From: CAZFHZ01 sp964519015
GTDB lineage: Bacteria > Blakebacterota > Blakebacteria > Blakebacterales > CAYUVJ01
Direction: 5' to 3'
Assembly (NCBI GenBank): GCA_964519015.1
Contig: CAZFHZ010000005.1
Span: 10,741-74,740 of the forward strand
DNA length: 64,000 nucleotides
The position numbers were made by a program, and so were the translations under genes. The stretch's first letter is position 1. Every line of letters begins with the position of its first letter. This document shows, in pieces, positions 46,865-55,150 of this stretch. The notes below the pieces were generated by a model that saw only the letters and a program-made list of their open reading frames with translations, had not been told where the DNA came from and searched no databases.

Positions 46865-48105
46865 GCGGGACGGCCTTCCTCCTGCTGATCGCGGCCGGTC
46901 TGCTCGGCTCCGCCTTCTTCTCCGGGATGGAGATCGCCATCATCTCCTGCAACCGGCTGCGCATGCACAACCTGTCGCGGGCCGGAGACCGGGCCGCCCG
47001 CATGGTGGAGGGCTTCCTGGACAACCGCCGCCGGATGGTGACCGCCACCCTGATCGGGACCAACTTCTGCGGAGTGGGTGCGGCGGCGGCGGCCACCGGT
47101 TTCTTCACCCTGCTGCTGGGTGGACGGGGGCCCCTGTTGGCCACCCTGGTGGTCACTCCGCTCATACTGGTCTTCGGAGAGATCGTTCCGAAGGCCTTCT
47201 TCCGGCAGTATGCGGACGGCGTCTGCCTGAGGATCGCCCCTTCCATCCGCCTGCTCTACAGGCTCCTCTCGCCGCTGGTCGTGATCGCCGATGCCACGGC
47301 GATCGCGCTGCTCGCTCTCGCCGGCTCGCGGCCCTCCTCGAAGAACGCCTACGTCACCCGCGAGGAACTCCTCGCCCTGCTGGGTGAAGGAGAACGGCTG
47401 GGCCTGCTGCGTGCGGACGGTCGTCAGATGATCCACCGCGCCTTCACCCTTTCCGAGACCCAGGTAAGCAACATTATGGTCCCGCTGGTGGATGTCGGCG
47501 CCCTGCCGGAAGAGACCTCCGTCCCGGAGGCGCTGGCCCGGATCGCCGACTGGGGCCACTCCCGTATCCCCGTCTACCGCGGCCGCATCGACCACATCGT
47601 AGGGATGCTCTACGTCTTCGACCTGCTCACCTACCCGGAGGGCGCGATGGTGGGCGAAGTCATGCACCCGGCCTACTTCGTGCCGGAGAGCAAGGGACTC
47701 CAGCAGCTGCTGGTCGAGATGAAACAGAGCCGGATGCATCTGGCCGTGGTGGTCGATGAGTTCGGCGGGGCCTTGGGCATTGTCACTCTGGAAGATGCCC
47801 TGGAGAAGATCGTCGGAGAGATTCGGGACGAGTACGACCGGGCACCGGCCTGGATCACATCGGGAGGCGGGGAGTGGACGATCCTCGACGCCCGGATCCC
47901 GGTGGAGGACGCGCAGCGGGCGGGGATCGGACTGCCCGCGGGGGAGTACGAGACCATTGGTGGTTACCTGGTCGTCCGGCTCGGACGCATCCCCGGAGCG
48001 GGGGAGCTGCACCTCCTCGACGGATGGGAGATCGAGATCCTTGAGGCCGACCCTCAGCAGGTGGTCCGGGTCCGGGCCCGGCCGGGGTCCCCGACCGCCG
48101 GCTGA
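46861..48105 (+). CDS. CNNM/CorC-type transporter, DUF21-CBS-CorC domains (copy 2)
   Basis: The protein has 414 residues with the same architecture as the preceding gene: a DUF21 domain (SAFFSGMEIAIISCNRLR), a CBS pair (NIMVPLVDVGALPEE; LAVVVDEFGGALGIVT) and a C-terminal CorC domain (TIGGYLVVRLGRIPGAGE). The first CBS is less conserved than in copy 1. Sequence similarity between the neighbours is moderate, so they are diverged tandem paralogues that may act as a heterodimer, as this family works as dimers. The ATG overlaps the previous stop (ATGA). Confidence 0.9.
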   Translation: MSGTAFLLLIAAGLLGSAFFSGMEIAIISCNRLRMHNLSRAGDRAARMVEGFLDNRRRMVTATLIGTNFCGVGAAAAATGFFTLLLGGRGPLLATLVVTPLILVFGEIVPKAFFRQYADGVCLRIAPSIRLLYRLLSPLVVIADATAIALLALAGSRPSSKNAYVTREELLALLGEGERLGLLRADGRQMIHRAFTLSETQVSNIMVPLVDVGALPEETSVPEALARIADWGHSRIPVYRGRIDHIVGMLYVFDLLTYPEGAMVGEVMHPAYFVPESKGLQQLLVEMKQSRMHLAVVVDEFGGALGIVTLEDALEKIVGEIRDEYDRAPAWITSGGGEWTILDARIPVEDAQRAGIGLPAGEYETIGGYLVVRLGRIPGAGELHLLDGWEIEILEADPQQVVRVRARPGSPTAG

Positions 48106-48122
48106 ACCTCCGGTGGAGGGAC

Positions 48123-49037
48123 TTGCCTGCGCGCGGACGGCGACATAAACTGCGCCTTCCTATGCTTGTGACTATCATCCTCAGCGCCGTGCTCCTGATC
48201 CTGTTCCATCCTGCGGATGCCCAGGCGTGGGGGCCCGCGACCCATGTCTTCCTCTCCGGTTCCGTGCTCGGCGGGCTGACCGGCGTGGCGCCCGCACTGG
48301 TGCGCTTCCTGAGCCGGTTCCGGAAAGACTTCTATCAGGGAAGCGTCTGGGCGGATGTACTGCTCGGTAAGAGATGGGCCGATCGGCGTCTCCACAGCCA
48401 TTCGTGGGAGGTCGGGCAGGCCCTGCTGGAAAGATCGCACTCCGACGGTCAACGGGCCTTCTCCCTCGGTTATCTGGGCCATCTGGCTGCGGATACGGTC
48501 GCCCATGGGCACTTTATCCCCCGCAAGCTCCTGCTTTCCCGGATGACCGAGAACCTGGGTCATTTCTACTGGGAACTGCGGGCGGACGGTCTGCTCAGTC
48601 GACGTGAATGGGAGGAGATGGAATACCGGGTCGGGGTGGTCAGTACCCATAACCGGGAACTGCTCGAGGAGGTGCTGAAGCCGACCTTCTTCTCCTTCGA
48701 GACGAATCGGCTGCTCTTCGAAGGACAACTCGCTTCCTACCGGATGGAACGGCTGCACGCCCTGGTCCTGACCGCCGAGCGGAACGCCCGCTTCCACATC
48801 TCCGGCATCACCATCACCGGCTACCACCAGGCCTCCCTGGCGCGCATGACCCGGATCCTCCATGACCCGTCTGACCCCCGGCTACTGGCGATCGACCCGA
48901 CCGGCGGACGGCTCATGCGCACCAGCGTCGAAACCCGGAGGAACCTGCGCCGTCTCATACGATCAGGGGACCTGTCGGAGGACGTGCTCTTGCAGGTCGC
49001 GGACCGGCTCCGGCCGGGAGTACACTCGAACGTGTGA
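48123..49037 (+). CDS. Zinc-dependent phospholipase C-like exported protein
   Basis: About 304 residues from TTG 48123; ATG 48162 is the alternative and still leaves a signal-peptide core (LVTIILSAVLLILF). The mature protein would begin near AQAWGPATH: an N-terminal Trp followed by Pro-x-Thr-His, the way zinc-dependent phospholipase C proteins coordinate the first metal. Further His/Asp ligands are visible in YLGHLAADTVAHGHFIP and YWELRAD. It may hydrolyse phospholipids in the periplasm. The next lipoprotein gene overlaps its stop (GTGA), starting a four-gene coupled cluster. Confidence 0.7.
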   Translation: MPARGRRHKLRLPMLVTIILSAVLLILFHPADAQAWGPATHVFLSGSVLGGLTGVAPALVRFLSRFRKDFYQGSVWADVLLGKRWADRRLHSHSWEVGQALLERSHSDGQRAFSLGYLGHLAADTVAHGHFIPRKLLLSRMTENLGHFYWELRADGLLSRREWEEMEYRVGVVSTHNRELLEEVLKPTFFSFETNRLLFEGQLASYRMERLHALVLTAERNARFHISGITITGYHQASLARMTRILHDPSDPRLLAIDPTGGRLMRTSVETRRNLRRLIRSGDLSEDVLLQVADRLRPGVHSNV

Positions 49038-49438
49038 GGAGAGCGACGACCGTCTCGATCAGGAAGAAGGACCGGATCCGCTGGGGTCTGCGCCTCGCCT
49101 TGGTGCTGACCATACTCGCGGCCGTCACGGTCAGCTGCGGCGGCAGCCGGGACGACCGTGACGAGGTGCGTGCATCCAACGGCGAGCCGGACGACATCCA
49201 ATACACGGAAGGCCCCTTCTCGGACATCGAGGAGTGGTACTACTTCGATTTCCAGGGAACGGGTAAGACGCGGTACTACCGATTCGAGCGCAGCCGCAAC
49301 TCCTGCGGCGGCAAGGACAACTACGTGCTCACACTGAGCGGTGACCTGATCCCGCAGGGTTCCGGGATCGGGGAGGGGGACTCGGGCGGTGCCGGGACGG
49401 TACCGCCGTCGGCTGGATCACCGCCACAAGGAGGATGA
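49034..49438 (+). CDS. Hypothetical lipoprotein
   Basis: The protein has 134 residues and is not recognised. A basic N-terminus and hydrophobic core end in a lipobox (ILAAVTVSCGGS), so the protein should be lipid-anchored. The short mature domain has an aromatic patch (IEEWYYFDFQGTGKTRYYRF) and ends in a Gly/Pro-rich, probably disordered tail. Its GTG overlaps the stop of the phospholipase-like gene, which suggests partnership with that enzyme or the following thioredoxin-like protein. Confidence 0.6.
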   Translation: MRRATTVSIRKKDRIRWGLRLALVLTILAAVTVSCGGSRDDRDEVRASNGEPDDIQYTEGPFSDIEEWYYFDFQGTGKTRYYRFERSRNSCGGKDNYVLTLSGDLIPQGSGIGEGDSGGAGTVPPSAGSPPQGG

Positions 49439-49442
49439 AGCG

Positions 49443-49820
49443 TTGGAGGTATTGATCGTCCATCCGCGCAGCGACAGTATGTTCGAGAAGATCGTTCTGC
49501 GCAGCGATAAACCCTGCGTGGTGGCGTTCGTCGACAAGTCGCTGGTCAGTCTGCAGGATTACATGAAGATCGAAGAGACCTTCCGTTCGACCGCGGCGGA
49601 CTGGTGCGTCTTCGGTCTGGCCTATCAGGAGGATGTGCCCCGGATCGTCCGCAGTTTCTTCGATGAATCCTCGATTGGCAGCATCATGTACCTCTTCCTC
49701 AAGCCGAAGGGGAAGATGCTCCCGCCGGTCATCGAGGGTTTCATCCCGACGGAGATCCTGAAGGAGCAGGTCGAACGCCTGCGCGAGTTCTCGACCGCCG
49801 AAGACGGTACGGCCGGGTGA
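49443..49820 (+). CDS. Thioredoxin-like protein lacking the CxxC active site
   Basis: About 125 residues. The TTG start at 49443 is chosen because AAGGAGGA lies 7 bp upstream; the next ATG (near residue 13) has no such site. The chain resembles a thioredoxin-like fold (IVLRSDKPCVVAFVDKSLVS, then a strand-rich KGKMLPPVIEGFIP), but the CxxC is missing: a single Cys occurs in the KPCVV stretch. It is probably a non-catalytic or binding member. No signal peptide is seen. Its stop overlaps the following gene (GTGA). Confidence 0.6.
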   Translation: MEVLIVHPRSDSMFEKIVLRSDKPCVVAFVDKSLVSLQDYMKIEETFRSTAADWCVFGLAYQEDVPRIVRSFFDESSIGSIMYLFLKPKGKMLPPVIEGFIPTEILKEQVERLREFSTAEDGTAG

Positions 49821-50683
49821 TCCGGACCCCCCGGATCACCGACCCTACCCTGCCTGTCTTGCCCGGGCGCCGCTGCCTGCCGGGCGCCCTCCTGCTCTCG
49901 ATCGTGCTGCTGGCCGCCACCCCGTCCGGAGGTCGGGCCGGGGACCAGGGTCCTCAGACCCTCCCGGCAACAGTGTCGGTGAACTGGAGACGGGCCGAGC
50001 GGGATCACCCGGTGCGCAGCGGGGACTGGGTCCCGGTCGATGCCGACATCCGGGTGGCGCTCACCGGGAGCGAGGCCGGACGCGCCTGGAGGCTCGAGGT
50101 CTACCTGCTCACCGAGGGGGAGCGCCGGGAGGTCGCGGTTCCGGGTCTGCAGGAGTGGGAGAGCGAGACCCGGAAGTGGGTGCACACCGACCTGGACATC
50201 GCCCAGGCGGCCGAAGGGCGCTGGATCTGGGCTGGGACCTTCAAGGCTGGGGATGAGATCGTGCTGCAGTGGCGGGATGCGGACTCGCGGATGGTGGCAC
50301 CCCATCCCGTGCACCTGCGGATGGTCGCCGCACTCGGAGCCCGGCTGGCCTTCGCGACCCCGGTGGCGCTGGTCTATCCGGTCAACGGTGGGGCCACCGT
50401 GTCCGCCTCGGCCGGCTTCTCGATCCGCTACTACCGCACCAGCAACGCTCCCTTCTGGCGCACCCTCGAGCGGATCGGATTCCCGGCGGTCGGTCTGGCC
50501 TACGCGTCGGTGGGGGGGGAGAAGAGCGTGCTCTATTCGATCGGCTGCTCGATGATCGACGACCAGCTCCACGTCTACTACGGCGGATTCCGGAACCGGG
50601 TCACGGCGAACAACTTCTGGATGGTGGGGCTGGCCCTGAAGACCAAGGACCTGGCCGCGGCTGCGGGACGGGTGCTGAAGTAG
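49817..50683 (+). CDS. Hypothetical exported protein
   Basis: The protein has 288 residues and is not recognised. A signal peptide (LPGALLLSIVLLAATPSGGRAG) is clear. The mature part begins with a tyrosine- and tryptophan-rich beta-sandwich-like region (WVPVDADIRVALTG; YLLTEGERREVAVPG) and ends with a beta-rich repeat (YRTSNAPFWRTLERIGFPA; MIDDQLHVYYGGFRN). It is the last gene of the four-gene run with overlapping stops and starts. The lipoprotein, thioredoxin-like and phospholipase-like partners suggest an envelope complex, which is inference. Confidence 0.6.
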   Translation: MIRTPRITDPTLPVLPGRRCLPGALLLSIVLLAATPSGGRAGDQGPQTLPATVSVNWRRAERDHPVRSGDWVPVDADIRVALTGSEAGRAWRLEVYLLTEGERREVAVPGLQEWESETRKWVHTDLDIAQAAEGRWIWAGTFKAGDEIVLQWRDADSRMVAPHPVHLRMVAALGARLAFATPVALVYPVNGGATVSASAGFSIRYYRTSNAPFWRTLERIGFPAVGLAYASVGGEKSVLYSIGCSMIDDQLHVYYGGFRNRVTANNFWMVGLALKTKDLAAAAGRVLK

Positions 50684-50765
50684 GGACGGATAATCCGACC
50701 TTTTCCCTCCGATTTACCGTTGACTTGACCCGGCGCGTGTCCATGTTGCCTGCCAGCGAGGGCCT

Positions 50766-51065
50766 ATGAGAGCACGCAACAGCGACCCCAACATCGATGG
50801 CCACGGTCCACAGACGCTGCGCGAAGAGACCCGCCGGATCCGTCGGGTGCAGCGGGCGATCGACCTGGTCCAGCAACTGCTCGCCCACGGTGAGCTGAGC
50901 CGGGGGGAGGCGCTCCGGCTCATGGACGGGGCGCGTCGCTACGCTCTGGAGCTCTTTCCGGACAAAGAAGCGGTCTTTGACCTCATCTACACGCCCCGGA
51001 TGATGCGGACCTACCGTTCCCGGTTCGAGCAACCGCTATCGCTCCCGCGGCCCGACGAGCCCTGA
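50766..51065 (+). CDS. Small hypothetical cytoplasmic protein
   Basis: The protein has 99 residues, is highly charged, and probably forms two or three helices (RVQRAIDLVQQLL, EALRLMDGARRYALELF). No signal peptide, membrane segment or named motif is visible. It starts 82 bp after the preceding gene; a weak promoter-like TTGACT is at 50720. The GNAT gene begins 1 bp after its stop, so they are co-transcribed. Confidence 0.55.
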   Translation: MRARNSDPNIDGHGPQTLREETRRIRRVQRAIDLVQQLLAHGELSRGEALRLMDGARRYALELFPDKEAVFDLIYTPRMMRTYRSRFEQPLSLPRPDEP

Positions 51066-51066
51066 G

Positions 51067-52080
51067 ATGTTCCACTCGAAGCGAAGCCCGACGATCGATT
51101 TCCGTCTCCGTCCCGTCCAGCGGGACGATGCCGACCGGATCCGCCGGATCCTGCAGGTGGCCTTCGAGGACGAGAACCGGCGCATGGGCCTGCGTACCAT
51201 CCGCCTGCCGGTGATGCGCCGCCAGCTCCTCGGCTTCTACCTCGACCGGACCCCCGAGGCCTCGTTCGTGGTCGAGGGGCGGGGGGGAGCGGTCGGATTC
51301 ACGTTGAGCTGCCGCTGGGGGAGCGTGGGCTGGATCGGTCCGGTTGCGGTCCTTCCACCTGCCCAGGGCTCGGGACTCGGCCGGAAGCTGGTCGAGTCGG
51401 CCGCCCGGGCACTCCGCCGGGAGGGGGCAGAGACCATCGGACTCGAGACGATGCCCCGTTCCTATCGCAACCTCCAGTTCTACAGCCGGCTCGGGATGCG
51501 TTTCTCCGGGATGACGCTCGATCTCAGCCGGGTGGGATCCGGGGAAGGTGCCGCCGTCCGGGAACGTACGGACCGGGGCGTCAGGATCGAGTCCCTGGGA
51601 CCGTGGACCGGGCCGGGACACCAGGAAGCCCTGGCGGAAGTGCGTGCCGTCTCGGAACGCATCGCCCCGGGGCTCGATTATTCCAGGGAGGTGCTCAAGA
51701 CCGGTGAGCACGGGCTGGGCGAGACCCTGATCGCGCGGAGCGATCGCACACCGGTCGGTCTCGCCATCCTGCACACCGCTCCCTACGCCGAGGAGGAGGT
51801 GCCGGGGACCATCCGGGTCAACACCCTCCTGGCGTCCCCGCTCCCGGGAAGCGACGACCCCCGAACCGTCCTTGAAGGACTGCTCGATGCGGTGGAGGAA
51901 CGGCAGAAGGAAACGAAGGGGGGAGCGCTCACCGTGCGGGTACCGGCCCGCTGTGCGACCGCCCTCGACGCCCTGCTGGCCCGGGGTTTCTACATCACAC
52001 ACTCCGACATCCGCCTGACCTTCGCCGGGGAGCCCGAGCGGGACCGCGGGGACGTTCTCCACCTGAGCAAGTGGGAGTAG
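51067..52080 (+). CDS. GNAT acetyltransferase (probably two GNAT folds)
   Basis: The protein has 337 residues. The first half is a clear GNAT domain: the acetyl-CoA loop is in LPPAQGSGLGRKLVESAARAL (Gln/Arg-x-x-Gly pattern), followed by YSRLGMRF. The second half (about residues 185-330) has GNAT-like strand order but no obvious acetyl-CoA loop, so it is probably a non-catalytic repeat. The acceptor is unknown. It sits 7 bp before feoB and 1 bp after the small charged protein. Confidence 0.75.
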   Translation: MFHSKRSPTIDFRLRPVQRDDADRIRRILQVAFEDENRRMGLRTIRLPVMRRQLLGFYLDRTPEASFVVEGRGGAVGFTLSCRWGSVGWIGPVAVLPPAQGSGLGRKLVESAARALRREGAETIGLETMPRSYRNLQFYSRLGMRFSGMTLDLSRVGSGEGAAVRERTDRGVRIESLGPWTGPGHQEALAEVRAVSERIAPGLDYSREVLKTGEHGLGETLIARSDRTPVGLAILHTAPYAEEEVPGTIRVNTLLASPLPGSDDPRTVLEGLLDAVEERQKETKGGALTVRVPARCATALDALLARGFYITHSDIRLTFAGEPERDRGDVLHLSKWE

Positions 52081-52087
52081 GGCCGCT

Positions 52088-54076
52088 GTGACGCCGACCA
52101 CCGCCGTCGATCCCGCCACCTCGGTCCATCCCGGTTCCCTGCTGCTGCTGGGCAATCCCAACGTCGGCAAGAGCGCCATCTTCGGACATCTCACCGGCCA
52201 CTATGTGACCGTATCCAACTACCCGGGCACCACCGTCGAGATCACCCGCGGCGCCGCGAACCTGTCGGGGCGACGCTGGGAAGTGGTGGATACCCCCGGG
52301 ATCAACAACCTCATCCCCCAGTCGGAGGATGAACAGGTCGCCCGGGACATGCTCCTGGCGGGGGAATGGGACGTGGTGGTGCAGGTCGGGGACACCAAGA
52401 ACCTTCGCCGCCTGCTCCTCATCACCTTGCAGCTCTGTGAGATGGGGGTCCGCTTCCTGCTGGTGCTGAACATGCAGGACGAGGCACACAGCGCCGGCAT
52501 CGAGGTGGATGCCGAGGCGCTCGCCCGCTCGCTCGGCGTCCCGGTGGTGGGCACGGTCGCCACCCAGCGCAAGGGACTGGGGTCCCTGATCGACCGTATC
52601 GGGCAGGCCGGACGGGGGACCTGGCGCTGCTCCTATCCGGCCGGGATCGAACGGGCCCTCGCCCGGATCGAGCCGCTGCTCCCGGAAGGGGTGCTGATCG
52701 AGCGGCGTTCCCTGGCGCTCATGCTGCTGGCCGGAGACGAGACCTTGCGGGCCTGGGTCCGGGAACAGCTCGATGAGGGCGCCCTGGCTTCCCTGAATGC
52801 CGCCATCTCCCGCCTGGAAGGGGAATCCCACCAAGGGACGGGGTACAGCATCAACCAGGCACGGATGCGGGCGGTCGACCGCCTGATGGAGCGGGTGTTC
52901 CGGGAGCGCACCCGGGCTGCGGGACCGGTCTGGATGAGCCGGGTCGGCGAGTGGTCCACCCATCCGGTCTGGGGGCTGCCCATCCTGCTGCTGGTACTTG
53001 CCTTGGGCTGGCTGCTGGTGGGGGTCGTGGGGGCGGGCCTGCTGGTCGACCTGATCGAAAAAGGATTCTTCCAGGGCTGGCTGAATCCGGCCGCCACCGC
53101 CCTGGTGGACCGTTTCCTCCCCCTCCCGATGCTGCGGGACTTCCTGGTCGGGCAATTCGGCGTGATCACCATGGCGCTCACCTACGCGGTGGCGATCGTG
53201 CTGCCGATCGTGGGCACGTTCTTCCTCTTCTTCGGGGTACTGGAGGACTCGGGGTATATGCCCCGACTGGCCGTGATGGCCAACCGCGTGTTCAAGCGAA
53301 TGGGTCTGAACGGCAAGGCGGTGCTCCCCATGGTGCTCGGACTGGGCTGCGACACCATGGCGACGATGTCCGCCCGCATCATGGAAACCCGCAAGGAACG
53401 GCTGATCGTGACCCTGTTGCTGGCCCTCGGGGTGCCCTGTTCGGCACAACTCGGGGTGATCCTGGGGATGCTGGGTGGGCTGGGTCCGGTGGCGGCTTTG
53501 GTCTGGGGGGGGACGGTGCTCACCACCCTCTTCCTGGTGGGCTGGCTGGCCGCGCGGGTGCTCCCCGGGCAGGGCTCCGACTTCGTCCTGGAGCTCCCCC
53601 CCATCCGCATCCCCCGGATCGGTAACATCGCGGTCAAGACCGTGGCCCGCATCGAGTGGTACCTTAAAGAGGCGGTCCCCCTCTTCATCCTGGGGACCAT
53701 GATCCTCTTCCTGCTCGACCGGGTGGGACTGCTGGCGGCGGTGCAGCGTTTCAGCGCACCCTTCGTGCAGGGCCTGCTGGGACTGCCGGCGCGGGCGACC
53801 GATGCTTTCCTGGTCGGGTTCCTGAGGCGTGATTACGGGGCGGCCGGGCTCTTCGAGATGTGGCAGAGCGGGGAGATGGATCCGATCCAGACCGTGACCG
53901 CGCTGGTCGTTATTACGCTCTTCATGCCCTGCATCGCCAACTTCCTCATGGTCATCAAGGAACAGGGCGTGAAGACCGCCCTGCTGATGGGGCTCTTCAT
54001 CTTCCCCTTCGCGATCGCGGTCGGCGTCCTGGTCCGACTGGTTTTGTCCGCCCTCGGTCCGGGGGTGCTGCTGTGA
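52088..54076 (+). CDS. feoB: Ferrous iron transporter FeoB
   Basis: The protein has 662 residues. The N-terminal G domain shows G1 GNPNVGKSAIFGHL, G3 VDTPGINNL and G4 NMQDEA. A linker follows, then two Gate/nucleoside-recognition-like membrane regions (GTFFLFFGVLEDSGYMPRLA; LGLGCDTMATMSARIMETRK; GVPCSAQLGV). It imports Fe2+ across the inner membrane. The GTG start gives a 15-residue leader before the G domain. A small Cys-rich protein and a DtxR-FeoA regulator follow with overlapping or adjacent starts, so this is a complete iron-uptake unit. Confidence 0.94.
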   Translation: MTPTTAVDPATSVHPGSLLLLGNPNVGKSAIFGHLTGHYVTVSNYPGTTVEITRGAANLSGRRWEVVDTPGINNLIPQSEDEQVARDMLLAGEWDVVVQVGDTKNLRRLLLITLQLCEMGVRFLLVLNMQDEAHSAGIEVDAEALARSLGVPVVGTVATQRKGLGSLIDRIGQAGRGTWRCSYPAGIERALARIEPLLPEGVLIERRSLALMLLAGDETLRAWVREQLDEGALASLNAAISRLEGESHQGTGYSINQARMRAVDRLMERVFRERTRAAGPVWMSRVGEWSTHPVWGLPILLLVLALGWLLVGVVGAGLLVDLIEKGFFQGWLNPAATALVDRFLPLPMLRDFLVGQFGVITMALTYAVAIVLPIVGTFFLFFGVLEDSGYMPRLAVMANRVFKRMGLNGKAVLPMVLGLGCDTMATMSARIMETRKERLIVTLLLALGVPCSAQLGVILGMLGGLGPVAALVWGGTVLTTLFLVGWLAARVLPGQGSDFVLELPPIRIPRIGNIAVKTVARIEWYLKEAVPLFILGTMILFLLDRVGLLAAVQRFSAPFVQGLLGLPARATDAFLVGFLRRDYGAAGLFEMWQSGEMDPIQTVTALVVITLFMPCIANFLMVIKEQGVKTALLMGLFIFPFAIAVGVLVRLVLSALGPGVLL

Positions 54077-54345
54077 AACCGGCGGAGGGAGACCGGCCCG
54101 GGGGTGTGGACCGCCACGATCCCGCCCGTCTATCCTCGGTCATCCGCCGCTGTCCCATGTGCGGGAACGACTTCGATGAGTCGGAGCACGCCGGTTGTAC
54201 GGCCTGCCCCCTCAACCAGCACTGCCGCGTGCTCTGTTGCCCCAGCTGCGGGTACGAGTTCGTGGAGGAGAGCTGGCTCGTGGACCGCTGGCGCGATCTG
54301 ACCGGATGGATCCGGCACCGGTGGCGGAAAGCGAAGGGTCGCTGA
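54073..54345 (+). CDS. Small Cys-rich zinc-ribbon/Fe-S-like protein linked to FeoB
   Basis: The protein has 90 residues with about eight clustered cysteines: CPMCGNDF, AGCTACPLNQHC and LCCPSCGYEF. It should bind zinc or an Fe-S centre. Such short Cys-rich proteins recur next to feoB and DtxR-type regulators. It could sense iron or aid FeoB; no role is proven. The GTG overlaps the feoB stop (GTGA), and the following regulator begins 1 bp after its stop. Confidence 0.7.
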   Translation: MKPAEGDRPGGVDRHDPARLSSVIRRCPMCGNDFDESEHAGCTACPLNQHCRVLCCPSCGYEFVEESWLVDRWRDLTGWIRHRWRKAKGR

Positions 54346-54346
54346 A

Positions 54347-55054
54347 ATGGCACACAAATTCGGATTCTCCACGTCGATCCCCGAGGCGGACCGGCAGCTC
54401 GAACACTTCCTCCACCTGGTCTGGAACCTGGACGAGGAGGGGGAGCGTGGCCGGGAGGAGGTGATCCGGCGCTGGGAACCGAAGGGGGACCCCCTGGCCC
54501 TGCTGGCCCGGGCCGAGCAGGAGGGACTCATCGAACCGCGGGACGGGGAGATACGCCTGACCCAGGCCGGCCGGCTGCGCACGGCCGGGATCGTACGGCG
54601 ATACCGTCTGGCGGAGTGTTTGATGAGCGAGGTCCTGCTGCTGGACGAGGAACAGTACGAGGAGAGCGCCTGCGAGTTCGAGCACATCCTCGGCCCCGAG
54701 GTGACCGACAGCGTCTGTACCCTGCTGGGGCATCCGCCGGTCTGTCCCCACGGCCGGCCGATCCCGCGCGGACCCTGCTGCGGGCGGTACGGTGCGGAAA
54801 TGAAACCGCTGGTGGTCCGGCTCGATGAACTCAGTCCGGGGGACGTGGCCAAGATCGCCTTCATCTCCTCCGGCCGTTCCCGACGACTCGACCGGCTGAG
54901 CACCATGGGCATCATCCCCGGCACCCTGGTCCGACTCCACCAGCGCCTCCCCTCCTTCATCGTGGACCTGGGGGAGACCCAGCTCGCCCTGGACGCCGAG
55001 ATCGCCTCCGAGATCTTCGTCCGGAGGATGGGAAGTGCCAATGGGAATGGTTGA
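54347..55054 (+). CDS. DtxR/MntR-family metal-responsive regulator with C-terminal FeoA-like domain
   Basis: The protein has 235 residues. Residues about 15-80 are a winged helix; residues about 85-150 resemble the DtxR dimerisation and metal-binding region (ESACEFEHIL, then HPPVCPHGRPIP and PRGPCC, which match known metal ligands). Residues about 160-230 are an SH3-like FeoA domain (LDELSPGDVAKIAF ... MGIIPGTLVRLHQ). The protein probably senses Fe2+ or Mn2+ and represses the feo genes, while its FeoA part may interact with FeoB. The FeoA gene is otherwise absent here, so fusion may replace it. Confidence 0.88.
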   Translation: MAHKFGFSTSIPEADRQLEHFLHLVWNLDEEGERGREEVIRRWEPKGDPLALLARAEQEGLIEPRDGEIRLTQAGRLRTAGIVRRYRLAECLMSEVLLLDEEQYEESACEFEHILGPEVTDSVCTLLGHPPVCPHGRPIPRGPCCGRYGAEMKPLVVRLDELSPGDVAKIAFISSGRSRRLDRLSTMGIIPGTLVRLHQRLPSFIVDLGETQLALDAEIASEIFVRRMGSANGNG

Positions 55055-55150
55055 ATGAACCGGATCGCGCAGTCGGCCTTCCGTCCCTGAGGCTGCGCCC
55101 CGTCCGAGCCGGCGCTGGCGGGACGTTCCGGCGGGGGGTAATCTGAGGAC

